Assembly (NCBI GenBank): GCA_963727535.1
Contig: CAVSGR010000006.1
Span: 682,001 to 746,000 of the forward strand
DNA from: RBG-16-34-14 sp963727535
GTDB lineage: Bacteria > Bacteroidota > Ignavibacteria > Ignavibacteriales > Ignavibacteriaceae
Direction of reading: 5' to 3'
Length of the DNA stretch: 64,000 nt
The position numbers and the translations under genes were made by a program. Each line of letters opens with the position of its first letter. The stretch's first letter is position 1. Of this stretch, positions 46,427 through 55,337 are shown in pieces. The notes under the pieces are model-generated. The model did no database searches, was not told where the DNA came from, and worked only from the letters and a program-made list of their open reading frames with translations.

Positions 46427-46780
46427 ATGCCTGTTTGCCCGAATTGCAATTACGAATATGTCAAGGGAATTACAATTTGTCCAGATTGTGGAAAACATCT
46501 TGTAGATGAAAAATATTTTACCAAACCTGAAGATTGGACAGAGGAAAACTGGGAAGTTGTTTTCACTTCCGGAAAAGATTATGAAGTTGAGATGCTCAAA
46601 GATAACCTGGAAAGTGCCGGGATAGCTTCAACAATCTTATCACAAAAAGATCATAACTTTCCAGCACCGGGAGATTTTTCTGTTGTAAAACTTTTGGTTA
46701 GAAAAGAAGATGTGACCGATGCCCTGGAATTTATTCAGAAAATAAACCTGGAAAACGATGAAGGGGAAAACGGAGAATAA
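46427..46780 (+). CDS. Zinc-ribbon protein with DUF2007 domain
   Basis: A 117-residue protein. CPNCNYEYVKGITICPDCGK at the start is a two-Cys-pair zinc ribbon. The rest (WEVVFTSGKDYEVEMLKDNL, ILSQKDHNFPAPGDFSVVKL, VTDALEFIQKI) is the DUF2007 fold, a putative signal-transducing module. AGGAG lies upstream of the ATG. The stop overlaps the start of cdsA by one base. Function unknown. Confidence 0.85.
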   Translation: MPVCPNCNYEYVKGITICPDCGKHLVDEKYFTKPEDWTEENWEVVFTSGKDYEVEMLKDNLESAGIASTILSQKDHNFPAPGDFSVVKLLVRKEDVTDALEFIQKINLENDEGENGE

Positions 46781-47598
46781 TGGCTTTAAGCAATAATGCG
46801 ACACGCGTACTTGTTGCAATAGTTGCAATCCCTGTTGTAATAGGTGCATCATATTTTGGAGGCATTTATTTTTTTCTTTTTACTCTTCTTATTGCTGCAA
46901 TTGCATTTTATGAATTTTCCATCCTTGCGAAAAACAAGGGAGCAAATGTTAATATTTGGTTAGGCATTTTAAGCATTGTACTACTTCTAATTAATCAGTA
47001 CAATTTTTTCGTAAGCTTTTTATCGATCATACTTCTAATTGTTTTTCTTCTTTCATTAGTAGAATTATTTAGAAATAAAGATTCGGCAATAATTAATCTT
47101 GGCACAACTCTCCTTGGAATTTTTTATATAGGATTATTCTCAACTGCTCTTTTAGGTATAAGAGAATTCTACCAGGATGCTTTGTACAATAGGGGAGGCT
47201 ACATTATTATTGCAATGTTAGCCACGATATGGGTTTGTGATTCGGCAGCATATTATGGCGGCACAGCTTTGGGAAAACATAAGCTTTTCAAAAGGGTCAG
47301 TCCAAATAAAAGCTGGGAAGGTGCAATTTTTGGTTTTATTTTCGCAATTACTACTATGATTTTGGCTAAGATTATTATCCTGAATTTCTTATCATGGAAT
47401 ACAATTATTGCCATAGGTTTTATTGTTGGTATTTTCGGTCAGGTAGGAGATTTAATAGAATCACTTATTAAAAGAGACGCGGGAGTTAAAGATTCGTCAG
47501 CAATAATTCCAGGTCACGGCGGCATTTTCGATAGGTTTGATTCATTACTTTATACTGCGCCGTTAATTTTTTTGTATCTCAGTTTTTTTGAAAGATAA
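46780..47598 (+). CDS. cdsA: Phosphatidate cytidylyltransferase
   Basis: A 272-residue, multi-helix membrane enzyme that turns phosphatidic acid and CTP into CDP-diacylglycerol, the hub of phospholipid synthesis. The signature region is intact: RVSPNKSWEGAIFGFIFA and QVGDLIESLIKRDAGVKDSS, followed by IIPGHGGIFDRFDSLLYTAP. About eight membrane helices. It overlaps the zinc-ribbon gene by one base and is 11 bp upstream of rimO. Confidence 0.93.
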   Translation: MALSNNATRVLVAIVAIPVVIGASYFGGIYFFLFTLLIAAIAFYEFSILAKNKGANVNIWLGILSIVLLLINQYNFFVSFLSIILLIVFLLSLVELFRNKDSAIINLGTTLLGIFYIGLFSTALLGIREFYQDALYNRGGYIIIAMLATIWVCDSAAYYGGTALGKHKLFKRVSPNKSWEGAIFGFIFAITTMILAKIIILNFLSWNTIIAIGFIVGIFGQVGDLIESLIKRDAGVKDSSAIIPGHGGIFDRFDSLLYTAPLIFLYLSFFER

Positions 47599-47609
47599 AT
47601 TTTCGTTTT

Positions 47610-48917
47610 ATGAAATCCACAGACAAGATAAATGTTATTACTCTCGGTTGCTCCAAAAACACAGTTGATTCTGAAAGATTACTGAATCAATTGAGAGTAA
47701 ACAATTTTAATATTACAGGAGATGCTGATAAAGCAGACACTGTAATAATAAATACTTGCGGATTTATTGAAGCCGCTAAAGAGGAATCTATAAATACAAT
47801 ACTGAATGCTGTCGCTCTTAAGAAAGAAGGAAAATTAAAAAAGGTTATAGTAGCAGGATGTCTTTCACAGAGATATAAGAATGAACTTACCAATGAAATC
47901 CCTGAAGTTGATAATTATTTCGGAACTGAAGATTATGGTAATATCCTCAAAGAACTTGGAGGAAAATTAAAATATGATCTTCTCGGGGAAAGATTACTTT
48001 CTGCTCCATCGCATACAGCGTATCTTAAAATTTCGGAAGGATGCGATCATCCTTGCTCTTTTTGTGCAATTCCTCTTATGAGAGGAAAACATGTATCCAA
48101 ACAGATTGAAGATCTTGTTAAAGAAACTGAATTTCTTGCTGCAGCCGGAACAAAAGAGCTTATTATTATAGCACAAGATTCGACCGATTATGGAAAAGAT
48201 CTTTCCGACAAAAAAAATATTTCTTATTTAGTTAATAAATTGAGTGAAGTTCATGGCATAGAATGGATAAGAATAATGTATGCTTATCCTTCAAAATTCC
48301 CTGATGATTTAATCGATGTTATAGCAAATAATCCAAAAGTTTGTAAATATATTGATATACCGCTTCAGCATATTTCCGATGATGTACTTAGATCGATGAG
48401 AAGAGGTGTTACTGCTAAAAGAACAAAAGAACTTATAAATAAATTGAGAGAAAAAATTCCTGATATAGCGATACGGACAACATTTATTATTGGTTATCCG
48501 AATGAAACCGAAAAAGATTTCGGGGAACTTTGTGATTTTGTTGAAGAAACGAAATTCGATAGAGTTGGAACCTTTACTTTTTCTGTTGAGGAGAATACAA
48601 CCAGTTTTATTTTAGGTGATCCCGTGTCTGAAGATGTAAAGCTTGAAAGAAAAAATACATTGATGGAAATTCAAAAAGAAATATCCCTTACTAAAAACAA
48701 AAGCTTTGTTGGTAAAAAACTCGTTGCAATTATAGATGGAATAGAAGGGAGTTTTTATGTCGGGCGTTCATACAGGGATGCGCCTGAAGTAGATGGCGAA
48801 ATTCTGATTCCTTTAAATGGTTTTAGCATAAACCCCGGGGATTTTTGTAATGTTGAAATTAATGATTACAACGAATATGATCTCTATGGTAAAGTAATTC
48901 ATATAGGGAGGTCTTAG
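47610..48917 (+). CDS. rimO: Ribosomal protein S12 methylthiotransferase
   Basis: A 435-residue radical SAM enzyme that methylthiolates a conserved Asp of S12. Cluster cysteines: TLGCSKNTVDSERL, NTCGFIEAAKEE and VIVAGCLSQRYKNEL at the N-terminus, and EGCDHPCSFCAIPLMRGKHVS in the radical SAM core (only part quoted here: GCDHPCSFCAIPLMRG). The AIPLMRG text and SKN after the first Cys are RimO marks and set it apart from MiaB at 29928. A TRAM domain closes the protein (YVGRSYRDAPEVDGEILIPL). The GWxTD gene begins two bases later. Confidence 0.94.
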   Translation: MKSTDKINVITLGCSKNTVDSERLLNQLRVNNFNITGDADKADTVIINTCGFIEAAKEESINTILNAVALKKEGKLKKVIVAGCLSQRYKNELTNEIPEVDNYFGTEDYGNILKELGGKLKYDLLGERLLSAPSHTAYLKISEGCDHPCSFCAIPLMRGKHVSKQIEDLVKETEFLAAAGTKELIIIAQDSTDYGKDLSDKKNISYLVNKLSEVHGIEWIRIMYAYPSKFPDDLIDVIANNPKVCKYIDIPLQHISDDVLRSMRRGVTAKRTKELINKLREKIPDIAIRTTFIIGYPNETEKDFGELCDFVEETKFDRVGTFTFSVEENTTSFILGDPVSEDVKLERKNTLMEIQKEISLTKNKSFVGKKLVAIIDGIEGSFYVGRSYRDAPEVDGEILIPLNGFSINPGDFCNVEINDYNEYDLYGKVIHIGRS

Positions 48918-48919
48918 TT

Positions 48920-50218
48920 ATGAAAATTCTTATTTATTTATTTGTTTTTTTTATCAGCTTGCAATCTTTATCTGCTCAGATTGAAAATGAATACGGCAAA
49001 AAACCGGCTGCAAATTTCGATACAAAATACTACCAGGACTTCCTTAATTTTTCATCGGATAAGGAAAACCAAACAAGAGTAGATATTTACGTACAGGTAC
49101 CCTATACAACAATACAGTTTGTTAAAATATCTGCAGGTTTTGAAGCTGCGTACTCAGTAACTGTTTCAGTTTTTAACGAGGATAAGGAGAAACTCTTAGT
49201 TGAGAAATCATGGAAAGAAAAAATTGATGCACAGGGTTTTGACCAGACAGTTTCAAAAAGTAATTATAATCTCAGCGTTAAATCATTTTATTTAACTCCT
49301 GGAAAATATTTTATAAGAACTGCAATTGAAGATGAAGACTCAAAAAAATCAATTTCTTCTGAAAATATGTACACAGTAAAAGATCTTTCGGGAAATATTT
49401 CCGTAAGCGATATTTTACTTGTTAACAAATTGACACAAGTGAAAGGAAGTAATAAAATTTTACCTAACATATCGAGGAATGTTAATCTTAAAAAAGACGG
49501 TATCACTATGTTCTTCGAAGTTTATTCAAAATATTCTCAAAACGCAGAAATTCAGTTTCAGATAAAAGACGTTGAGGGAAAAACTGTATACACGAAAACT
49601 CTCAGCCAATATCTTGATTCCGGCCGCACCCAAATTATTGATACAATAAAAACCGATACATCAGAACATATTACTATCGGTTTAGGCAAATACATTCTAA
49701 ATGTAACTGTCTTTGATTCAACAAAGGAAAATAGTGTAAGTACAGATAAAATATTTATATCCCGTTGGGTCGGTGTCCCTGCTATAATTGATAACCTTGA
49801 TAAAGCTATTTCACAGTTAATTTACATCGCAACACCGGGAGAACTGAATTATATAACCGAGGCTTCCGATCAGAAGGAAAAAATTAAACGTTACCTTGAA
49901 TTCTGGAAAAAGAAGGACCCTACTCCCAACACGGAAGAGAATGAAATATTCAATGAATACTACCGTAGGGTAGCGTATGCAAATGCAAACTTTTCTCAAT
50001 ATATTGAAGGCTGGCGTTCTGACAGGGGCATGGTATTTATATTACTTGGTTCACCAAATAATGTCGACAGGCATCCGTTCGACCTTGAGTCGAAGCCTTA
50101 TGAAGTTTGGTATTATTATAATTTAAATAGAGACTACGTTTTTATTGATGAGACCGGCTTTGGAGATTACCGTTTGACTACTCCTCTTTATGGAGATGAT
50201 TACAGGTATAGAAATTAA
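48920..50218 (+). CDS. GWxTD domain-containing secreted protein
   Basis: A 432-residue protein with a signal peptide (MKILIYLFVFFISLQSLSAQ). A beta-rich body is followed by the GWxTD region: FSQYIEGWRSDRGMVFILLG, SPNNVDRHPFDLESKPYEVW, YYYNLNRDYVFIDETGFGDY. Here the motif reads GWRSD, a common variant. GWxTD proteins are typical of Acidobacteriota and the Chlorobi-Ignavibacteria group; function is unknown. It starts right after rimO. Confidence 0.85.
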   Translation: MKILIYLFVFFISLQSLSAQIENEYGKKPAANFDTKYYQDFLNFSSDKENQTRVDIYVQVPYTTIQFVKISAGFEAAYSVTVSVFNEDKEKLLVEKSWKEKIDAQGFDQTVSKSNYNLSVKSFYLTPGKYFIRTAIEDEDSKKSISSENMYTVKDLSGNISVSDILLVNKLTQVKGSNKILPNISRNVNLKKDGITMFFEVYSKYSQNAEIQFQIKDVEGKTVYTKTLSQYLDSGRTQIIDTIKTDTSEHITIGLGKYILNVTVFDSTKENSVSTDKIFISRWVGVPAIIDNLDKAISQLIYIATPGELNYITEASDQKEKIKRYLEFWKKKDPTPNTEENEIFNEYYRRVAYANANFSQYIEGWRSDRGMVFILLGSPNNVDRHPFDLESKPYEVWYYYNLNRDYVFIDETGFGDYRLTTPLYGDDYRYRN

Positions 50219-50299
50219 AAGATTGAGAAATTTAAAGATTAAAAAATTACTTTTCCAAATTTTGTAATCGTGTAATCTTTTAATTTTGAATTTTATATT

Positions 50300-51265
50300 A
50301 TGATCCTCGCCATTACAATACATCCTGTTCTTGAAAACAGACTTATTTACGAAAAAGTTGCTCTGAATTCATCCCACCGAAATCCTAAAGAAGAATTAAA
50401 AGTCGGAGGCAAAGGCATAAATGTAAGCAGGCAGTTAAACAATATGAAAGTAAAGAACCTGGCTTTTACTTTTCTTGGGGGTAACAACGGCAAAACAATA
50501 AAAAACCTTTTAGCTGAAGAAAAAATAGATTACACTTTTGTACAGACAAAAAACGAAACGAGATATTGCAATGTTATAGTTGACGAATCGGCTAAATCGG
50601 TAACAACTTTTTTTGGTCCCGATTATAAAATTGCTGAAACAGAAACGGAAGAATTCAGACATAGATTAGATAAGATGATTCAAAACTGTGAGATTGTCGT
50701 TTTCTCAGGAAGTTCGCCTTGCCACGAAACGGATTCTATTTTTATTTCAGGAATTGAGGCTGCAAATAAGTATGATAAAATTTCTATCTGCGATACTTAC
50801 GGAAATCACTTAAAAGATTGTATTGAAATGTCTCCCACAATTTTACATAATAATATTTCGGAACTTGAAGGTTCTCTCAGGATTTCTTTAAAAAATGAAA
50901 ACGAAAAAATAAATTTTCTTAATCACCTTTATGCAAAAGGAGTAAAACAGGCTTTTATTACAAACGGAAAAGAAGATACTTATGCAGCGAACTTTGACTA
51001 TCATTATAAAGTTGAAAATCCTGAGATTAAAGAAATAGATGTAACAGGAAGCGGGGATTGTTTTATTGCTGGAATTGTTTACGGATTGCACAAGGGAAAA
51101 ACTTTTGAAGAATCATTGAAGTTGGGTTCTGCGCTTGGGGCTTTAAATGCAACTTCGTTTGATGTTTGTCATGTCGCTATAGAAGAAGCAGAAAAGCTGG
51201 CTGACAAAGTGAAAATATTTACCGTTGGTAAGAAAATGAAGAAGATAGATGTTACGCCGGGTTAA
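50300..51265 (+). CDS. PfkB-family sugar kinase (1-phosphofructokinase-like)
   Basis: A 321-residue ribokinase-fold kinase. It opens ILAITIHPVLENRLIYEKVA, followed by VGGKGINVSRQLNNMKVKNL (the PfkB N-terminal signature of the FruK/LacC branch) and ends with IDVTGSGDCFIAGIVYGLHK (the anion-hole GSGD with the catalytic Asp). The substrate could be fructose-1-phosphate, fructose-6-phosphate or tagatose-6-phosphate; no nearby gene decides. The 3' end overlaps the BamA-like gene by 17 bp. Confidence 0.8.
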   Translation: MILAITIHPVLENRLIYEKVALNSSHRNPKEELKVGGKGINVSRQLNNMKVKNLAFTFLGGNNGKTIKNLLAEEKIDYTFVQTKNETRYCNVIVDESAKSVTTFFGPDYKIAETETEEFRHRLDKMIQNCEIVVFSGSSPCHETDSIFISGIEAANKYDKISICDTYGNHLKDCIEMSPTILHNNISELEGSLRISLKNENEKINFLNHLYAKGVKQAFITNGKEDTYAANFDYHYKVENPEIKEIDVTGSGDCFIAGIVYGLHKGKTFEESLKLGSALGALNATSFDVCHVAIEEAEKLADKVKIFTVGKKMKKIDVTPG

Positions 51266-53006
51266 GAGAATTATTATTTTTTTTATGTTTGTCTCGCCAA
51301 CGCTTTATTCCCAGGTAGTTGAGTCAATCGACATCCAGGGCGGAGAAGTTTTTTCAAATAGTAATTACGGAGCCTGGGCAGGAGTATCTAACGGAGCGCA
51401 ATTATTTCCGGGTGTTATAGATTCTATTAAAAACAGAATTGCAAAACAACTCGGTATGATGGGGTATTTGAATTCTAAGTTTGATGATGAAAAGCTTACA
51501 TATTCTCCCGATTCGCAAAAAGTAAATATTGAATTAAAAATCTCAGAAGGAGAACCAACTTATGTTAGAAAAATTAATATAAATGGTGCGGATTCAATTG
51601 ACAGCAGAATAATAAATACGTTTAATTTTCAGCAAGGACATATTTTTAATAAATACGATCTTGAAGAAAGCATTTCCGAAACACTTACATACCTTGAGAA
51701 TAATGGATACCCCTTTGCAAAAATTGAAATAGCATCGATTGATTTTAAAAAGGATAGCGATGAGGATGTTGTAGATATTTATCTCGACATTAAAAAAGAA
51801 AGAAGAAGCGCGATTGATAAGATCGAGGTAACAGGGAACACCTCTACTAAAGATTATGTAATTACAAGAGAATTAAGAATCGATAGCGGTGCAGTTTATT
51901 CCCAGGAAGAAATAGCCGATTTACCAAACAGGTTGAACAGGCTTCGTTTTTTTGAACCTGTCGATGTTCCGCAGTTTTATTTTAATTCAAAAGATCAGGG
52001 TGTGTTACTAATTAAAGTTAAGGAAAAACAAACCAACAACTTTGATGGAATAATCGGATATATTCCTCCGGCAAGTGATAAAGAGAAAGGTTATTTAACA
52101 GGTTTGGTTAATATTAGCCTTAGAAATCTTTTTGGAACCGGAAGAGCCGCCGCAATAAGATGGCAGCAATTCGACAGGAATTCCCAGGAACTTGAACTAA
52201 AATATCTAGAGCCGTGGCTTTTCGGTTATCCGTTTAATGTTAATCTTGATCTTTACCAGAGGCAACAAGATACAATTTATATTCAAAGGAAATTTGATGG
52301 AAGTCTTGAATATCTTGCAACTGAAAATATCTCTGCTTCTGTTTCTGTAGGAACTGATCAAATTATTCCTACTATTAATGAAATCCCTGTGTTTACAGTT
52401 TACAATTCGAGTTCGATTACAACAGGTGCAAACCTAAAAATTGATACAAGGGATGATCCATATTCGCCAACAAGCGGTTTACTTTTTATTAATTCCTATT
52501 CTTATAGCAGAAAGAAAATAAACGGACCATTGCAATTCATAACTTCCGATCTTGAGACAAGAATAAACCTTCAGAGATTTATGCTTGACTTCGAAGGATT
52601 TTATGAACTTTTTCTGAGACAAATTGTTTCTTTTGGAATTCACGGAAGAGAATTGAGAGGTTCTTTTTTTGAAAACAGCGATCTTTTCCGTTTAGGCGGA
52701 ACGAATTCTTTAAGAGGTTACAGGGAGGACCAATTTCTCGGTTCAAGAATTTTGTGGACAAACCTCGAGTACCGTTTTCTTCTTACAAGAAGAACATTTG
52801 CTTTCCTTTTCTTTGATACAGGATATTATTTGCGTGAAGCAGATGATGAAAGGAATATTTTAAAAAGCGAAGATTTTCTTTACGGATATGGTTTGGGTTT
52901 GAATTTAGAAACAAGCCTCGGAGTTTTAGGAGTAAGTTTTGCTCTTGGTGAAGGAGATTCTTTCTCCGATGGTAAAATCCATTTTGGGATAGTTAATGAA
53001 TTTTAA
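51249..53006 (+). CDS. BamA/TamA family outer-membrane protein
   Basis: A 585-residue Omp85-type protein with a signal peptide (KRIIIFFMFVSPTLYSQ). POTRA-type segments lie in the first ~290 residues (VESIDIQGGEVFSNSNYG, RKININGADSIDSRIINTFN, IDKIEVTGNTSTKDYVITRE). The barrel follows with NLKIDTRDDPYSPTSGLLFI, the conserved FRLGGTNSLRGYREDQFLGS (the RGF/Y loop 6 motif is LRGY) and a C-terminal Phe (GKIHFGIVNEF), as expected for BAM-inserted barrels. Shorter than BamA, so closer to a TamA-like insertase. Its start overlaps the preceding kinase gene. Confidence 0.88.
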   Translation: MLRRVKRIIIFFMFVSPTLYSQVVESIDIQGGEVFSNSNYGAWAGVSNGAQLFPGVIDSIKNRIAKQLGMMGYLNSKFDDEKLTYSPDSQKVNIELKISEGEPTYVRKININGADSIDSRIINTFNFQQGHIFNKYDLEESISETLTYLENNGYPFAKIEIASIDFKKDSDEDVVDIYLDIKKERRSAIDKIEVTGNTSTKDYVITRELRIDSGAVYSQEEIADLPNRLNRLRFFEPVDVPQFYFNSKDQGVLLIKVKEKQTNNFDGIIGYIPPASDKEKGYLTGLVNISLRNLFGTGRAAAIRWQQFDRNSQELELKYLEPWLFGYPFNVNLDLYQRQQDTIYIQRKFDGSLEYLATENISASVSVGTDQIIPTINEIPVFTVYNSSSITTGANLKIDTRDDPYSPTSGLLFINSYSYSRKKINGPLQFITSDLETRINLQRFMLDFEGFYELFLRQIVSFGIHGRELRGSFFENSDLFRLGGTNSLRGYREDQFLGSRILWTNLEYRFLLTRRTFAFLFFDTGYYLREADDERNILKSEDFLYGYGLGLNLETSLGVLGVSFALGEGDSFSDGKIHFGIVNEF

Positions 53007-53032
53007 CTTTTTGAACCAATCATTTTTTCATT

Positions 53033-53060
53033 GTAGGAACTTCATTAATGAAGTTCCTAC
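53033..53060. terminator. Perfect 28-bp palindrome between convergent genes
   Basis: GTAGGAACTTCATT and AATGAAGTTCCTAC are perfect reverse complements with no spacer. It lies 26 bp after the BamA-like stop and 12 bp after the opposite-strand gene end, and so could serve as a two-way terminator. No clear T tract follows on the plus strand; AAAAAA precedes it on one side. Similar palindromes are often dispersed repeats. Confidence 0.55.
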
Positions 53061-53072
53061 ATATAAATCATT

Positions 53073-53569
53073 TTAAAAATAAATTCCTGCTCTTATTGAA
53101 ATGAAGCTTGCATCACTAATTATAGCATATCGGATTGAAGCTTCAAACATACTAAAGTTAGCCGCTATGAGCGGTGTAAATGCAATTTTGTTTTCCTTAC
53201 TATCACTTTCATTGCTTCCGTTTTTGGTTGTTACCGTTATCCAATAATTTCCAAGTCTCTGCACCTGCAGAAGATAAATGGTAAAACACTAATTCTTGCC
53301 CCTGCATTTACGCTCCACATAGCTGAGCTAAATTTAAGGTTAGCAACATCTTTCTCTGAAAATCTTATATATTCAATGGAACCTGTAATATCCAAAATTG
53401 GCACACCAATCTTAACCATAAAAGTTCCGCCGTAACCAGTACCTACAAGATCTGAGAAGTTACCGGCTGGTGTATTTAAACTAACACCAATCCCGGTTTG
53501 CAGGGATTGTGCATTAGATACACTTACTAAAAAAACAATTAAGAAGATAATGTATTGGAATTTTTTCAT
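53073..53569 (-). CDS. Outer-membrane beta-barrel protein, single frameshift
   Basis: Signal peptide (MKKFQYIIFLIVFLVSVSNAQ) with AAGGA before ATG 53569. The barrel begins LQTGIGVSLNTPAGNFSDLV, GTGYGGTFMVKIGVPILDIT and continues YIRFSEKDVANLKFSSAMWS. In this frame it ends with an unnatural Cys-rich tail at 53237; the neighbouring frame continues LGNYWITVTTKNGSNESDSK and ends FEASIRYAIISDASFISIRA GIYF, whose last residue is the Phe expected for a barrel protein. One base appears to be missing near 53265-53290. Repaired length is about 165 residues. Function unknown. Confidence 0.65.
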
Positions 53570-53745
53570 TTCCGGTCCTTTCAATAATAAAGAAGTGAAA
53601 CTATCTTTAACCTGAATTTACTCTTTTTAACTTTAAGATTATAATGATTTTATATTTACATTCCATTCATTTTGACCGGGTTTTCAAAAAATTGGGTTAA
53701 TGGAAGAAATGACATAAATTTGAGTAAAAGATTTATAAACAAATT

Positions 53746-54591
53746 ATGTCATTTTACAAAAAAGTTTTTGCATATATTAAACTATCGCGACCTATAAATT
53801 CGTTTATAACTTTTCTTGTTATAATCGTTGCTTGTATTATCAGTATAAATGGGAGTTATTCTGTATTAAAAATAATTCTTGCCGGATTAACAGGGGCTTT
53901 AACTGCGTCTGCTGGAAATGTTATTAATGATTATTTCGATATAAACATTGATAAAATAAATCGCCCGGATAGAGTTCTTCCTAGGGGAGAAATATCGTTA
54001 AAAGAGGCATTGAGTTTTTATATTTTCCTCTCTTTTGTTTCTTTATTGCTTTCAATCTTTATAAACTTAATAGCTTTGCTCGAAGTCTTTTTTGCATGCG
54101 CGCTCCTGTTTCTTTATTCATATAAGATTAAGAAAATTCCTTTGCTCGGAAATTTTGTTGTAGCTTTTTTAACAGGCTTTGCTTTTATCTATGGAGGAAT
54201 AGCTGTTAATAATTCTAAGGCTGCAATGATTCCGGCACTTTTTGCACTTCTTATAAATTTCATTAGAGAGATTGTAAAAGATATGGAAGACATTGAAGGC
54301 GATAAACAGCAGGGAATAAATTCTTATCCTGCGGTTTTTGGTTTTAAGAAAACAAAAATGGTCATCGTTTTTATTACGATTGTTTTAATTATTTTAACTG
54401 TGTTCCCATTCATAAAAGAGCTTTACGCAATTGAATATTTTCTTATAGTTATGATAATTGTTAATCCACTTTTGGTTTATGTCATTAAATCTTTATTTGA
54501 TGATGATTCAACTAAAAACTTGAATAAGTTGAGTAATCTTTTAAAATTTGATATGGTAATCGGACTTACAGCAATCTTTTTAGGAAAATGA
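53746..54591 (+). CDS. UbiA-family prenyltransferase (geranylgeranylglycerol-phosphate geranylgeranyltransferase-like)
   Basis: A 281-residue membrane prenyltransferase with about eight or nine helices. The two Asp-rich motifs are present: NVINDYFDINIDKINRPDRV near residue 65 and REIVKDMEDIEGDKQQGINS near 180. This type is common in Bacteroidota and relatives, where it is annotated as geranylgeranylglycerol-phosphate synthase-like or as a quinone prenyltransferase; the substrate is not settled by sequence. Its stop overlaps rnhB by 4 bp. Confidence 0.8.
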   Translation: MSFYKKVFAYIKLSRPINSFITFLVIIVACIISINGSYSVLKIILAGLTGALTASAGNVINDYFDINIDKINRPDRVLPRGEISLKEALSFYIFLSFVSLLLSIFINLIALLEVFFACALLFLYSYKIKKIPLLGNFVVAFLTGFAFIYGGIAVNNSKAAMIPALFALLINFIREIVKDMEDIEGDKQQGINSYPAVFGFKKTKMVIVFITIVLIILTVFPFIKELYAIEYFLIVMIIVNPLLVYVIKSLFDDDSTKNLNKLSNLLKFDMVIGLTAIFLGK

Positions 54592-55220
54592 ATTCATTCG
54601 ACAGATCCTTTCTAAGAGAACATATAAAATTAATTGCCGGTACTGACGAAGTGGGAAGAGGTCCATTAGCTGGTCCCGTAGTAGCCGCGTCAGTTATTTT
54701 TCCCGAAAAGACAAGAATAAGAGGTGTAAAAGATTCAAAGCTTTTATCTGAAGAAGAAAGAGAAGAACTGCTTCCCAAAATTCTTGATAAAGCTTTAACA
54801 TATTCTGTTGCAGCGGTTTCCCATGGAGAAATTGACCGTATAAATATTTTACAGGCTTCTTTGCTTGCAATGTCAACTGCGGTAAAAAGATTGAAAGTGA
54901 GACCAGACCTTATTTTAGTTGATGGAAATAAAATTTTTGGAGGAGATATTCCCGCTCTTCCTATAATTGATGGAGATGCAAAATCTTTTTCTATCGGGGC
55001 AGCTTCAATCATTGCTAAAGTTACGCGGGACAGAATTATGAAAAGGCTTTGTCTTAAATTTCCGCATTACAACTGGTCGAGTAATAAAGGTTATGCAACA
55101 CGTGAACATATCAATGCTATAAAAACTTATGGTCCTTGTGTTTTACACAGAAAAACTTTTCTTACAAAAATTCTTACTGAACAAACGGAACTTAAATTTC
55201 AGGAAGATTTGGTTGATTGA
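54588..55220 (+). CDS. rnhB: Ribonuclease HII
   Basis: A 210-residue enzyme that cuts RNA in RNA-DNA hybrids and removes single ribonucleotides from DNA. The start (LIAGTDEVGRGPLAGPVVAA) contains the first catalytic residues (DE), with further Asp in DLILVDGNKIFGG and SIIAKVTRDRIM. Its usual partner yraN lies further down, separated here by the repeat/GIY-YIG island. It overlaps the UbiA gene, so both are co-transcribed. Confidence 0.95.
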   Translation: MNSFDRSFLREHIKLIAGTDEVGRGPLAGPVVAASVIFPEKTRIRGVKDSKLLSEEEREELLPKILDKALTYSVAAVSHGEIDRINILQASLLAMSTAVKRLKVRPDLILVDGNKIFGGDIPALPIIDGDAKSFSIGAASIIAKVTRDRIMKRLCLKFPHYNWSSNKGYATREHINAIKTYGPCVLHRKTFLTKILTEQTELKFQEDLVD

Positions 55221-55233
55221 AAATTAAAATTTT

Positions 55234-55309
55234 GTCATACTTCAACTTCGCTCAGTATGACAGTGCTTTTTGTTAAGTCGTGTCACTCTGAGCGTAGTCG
55301 AAGAGTGAC
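55234..55309. repeat. REP-like palindromic pair, copy B (upstream of GIY-YIG gene)
   Basis: An inverted unit (55234-55261; arms GTCATACT/AGTATGAC around a core ending CTTCGCTC) is followed after 20 nt by a direct unit (55282-55309; arms GTCACTCT/AGAGTGAC around GAGCGTAGTCGA). Each unit is 28 nt. The order and sequence match copies A and C. Confidence 0.9.
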
Positions 55310-55337
55310 TAGGTAATAAACAAGTTGGGGCAAAATT

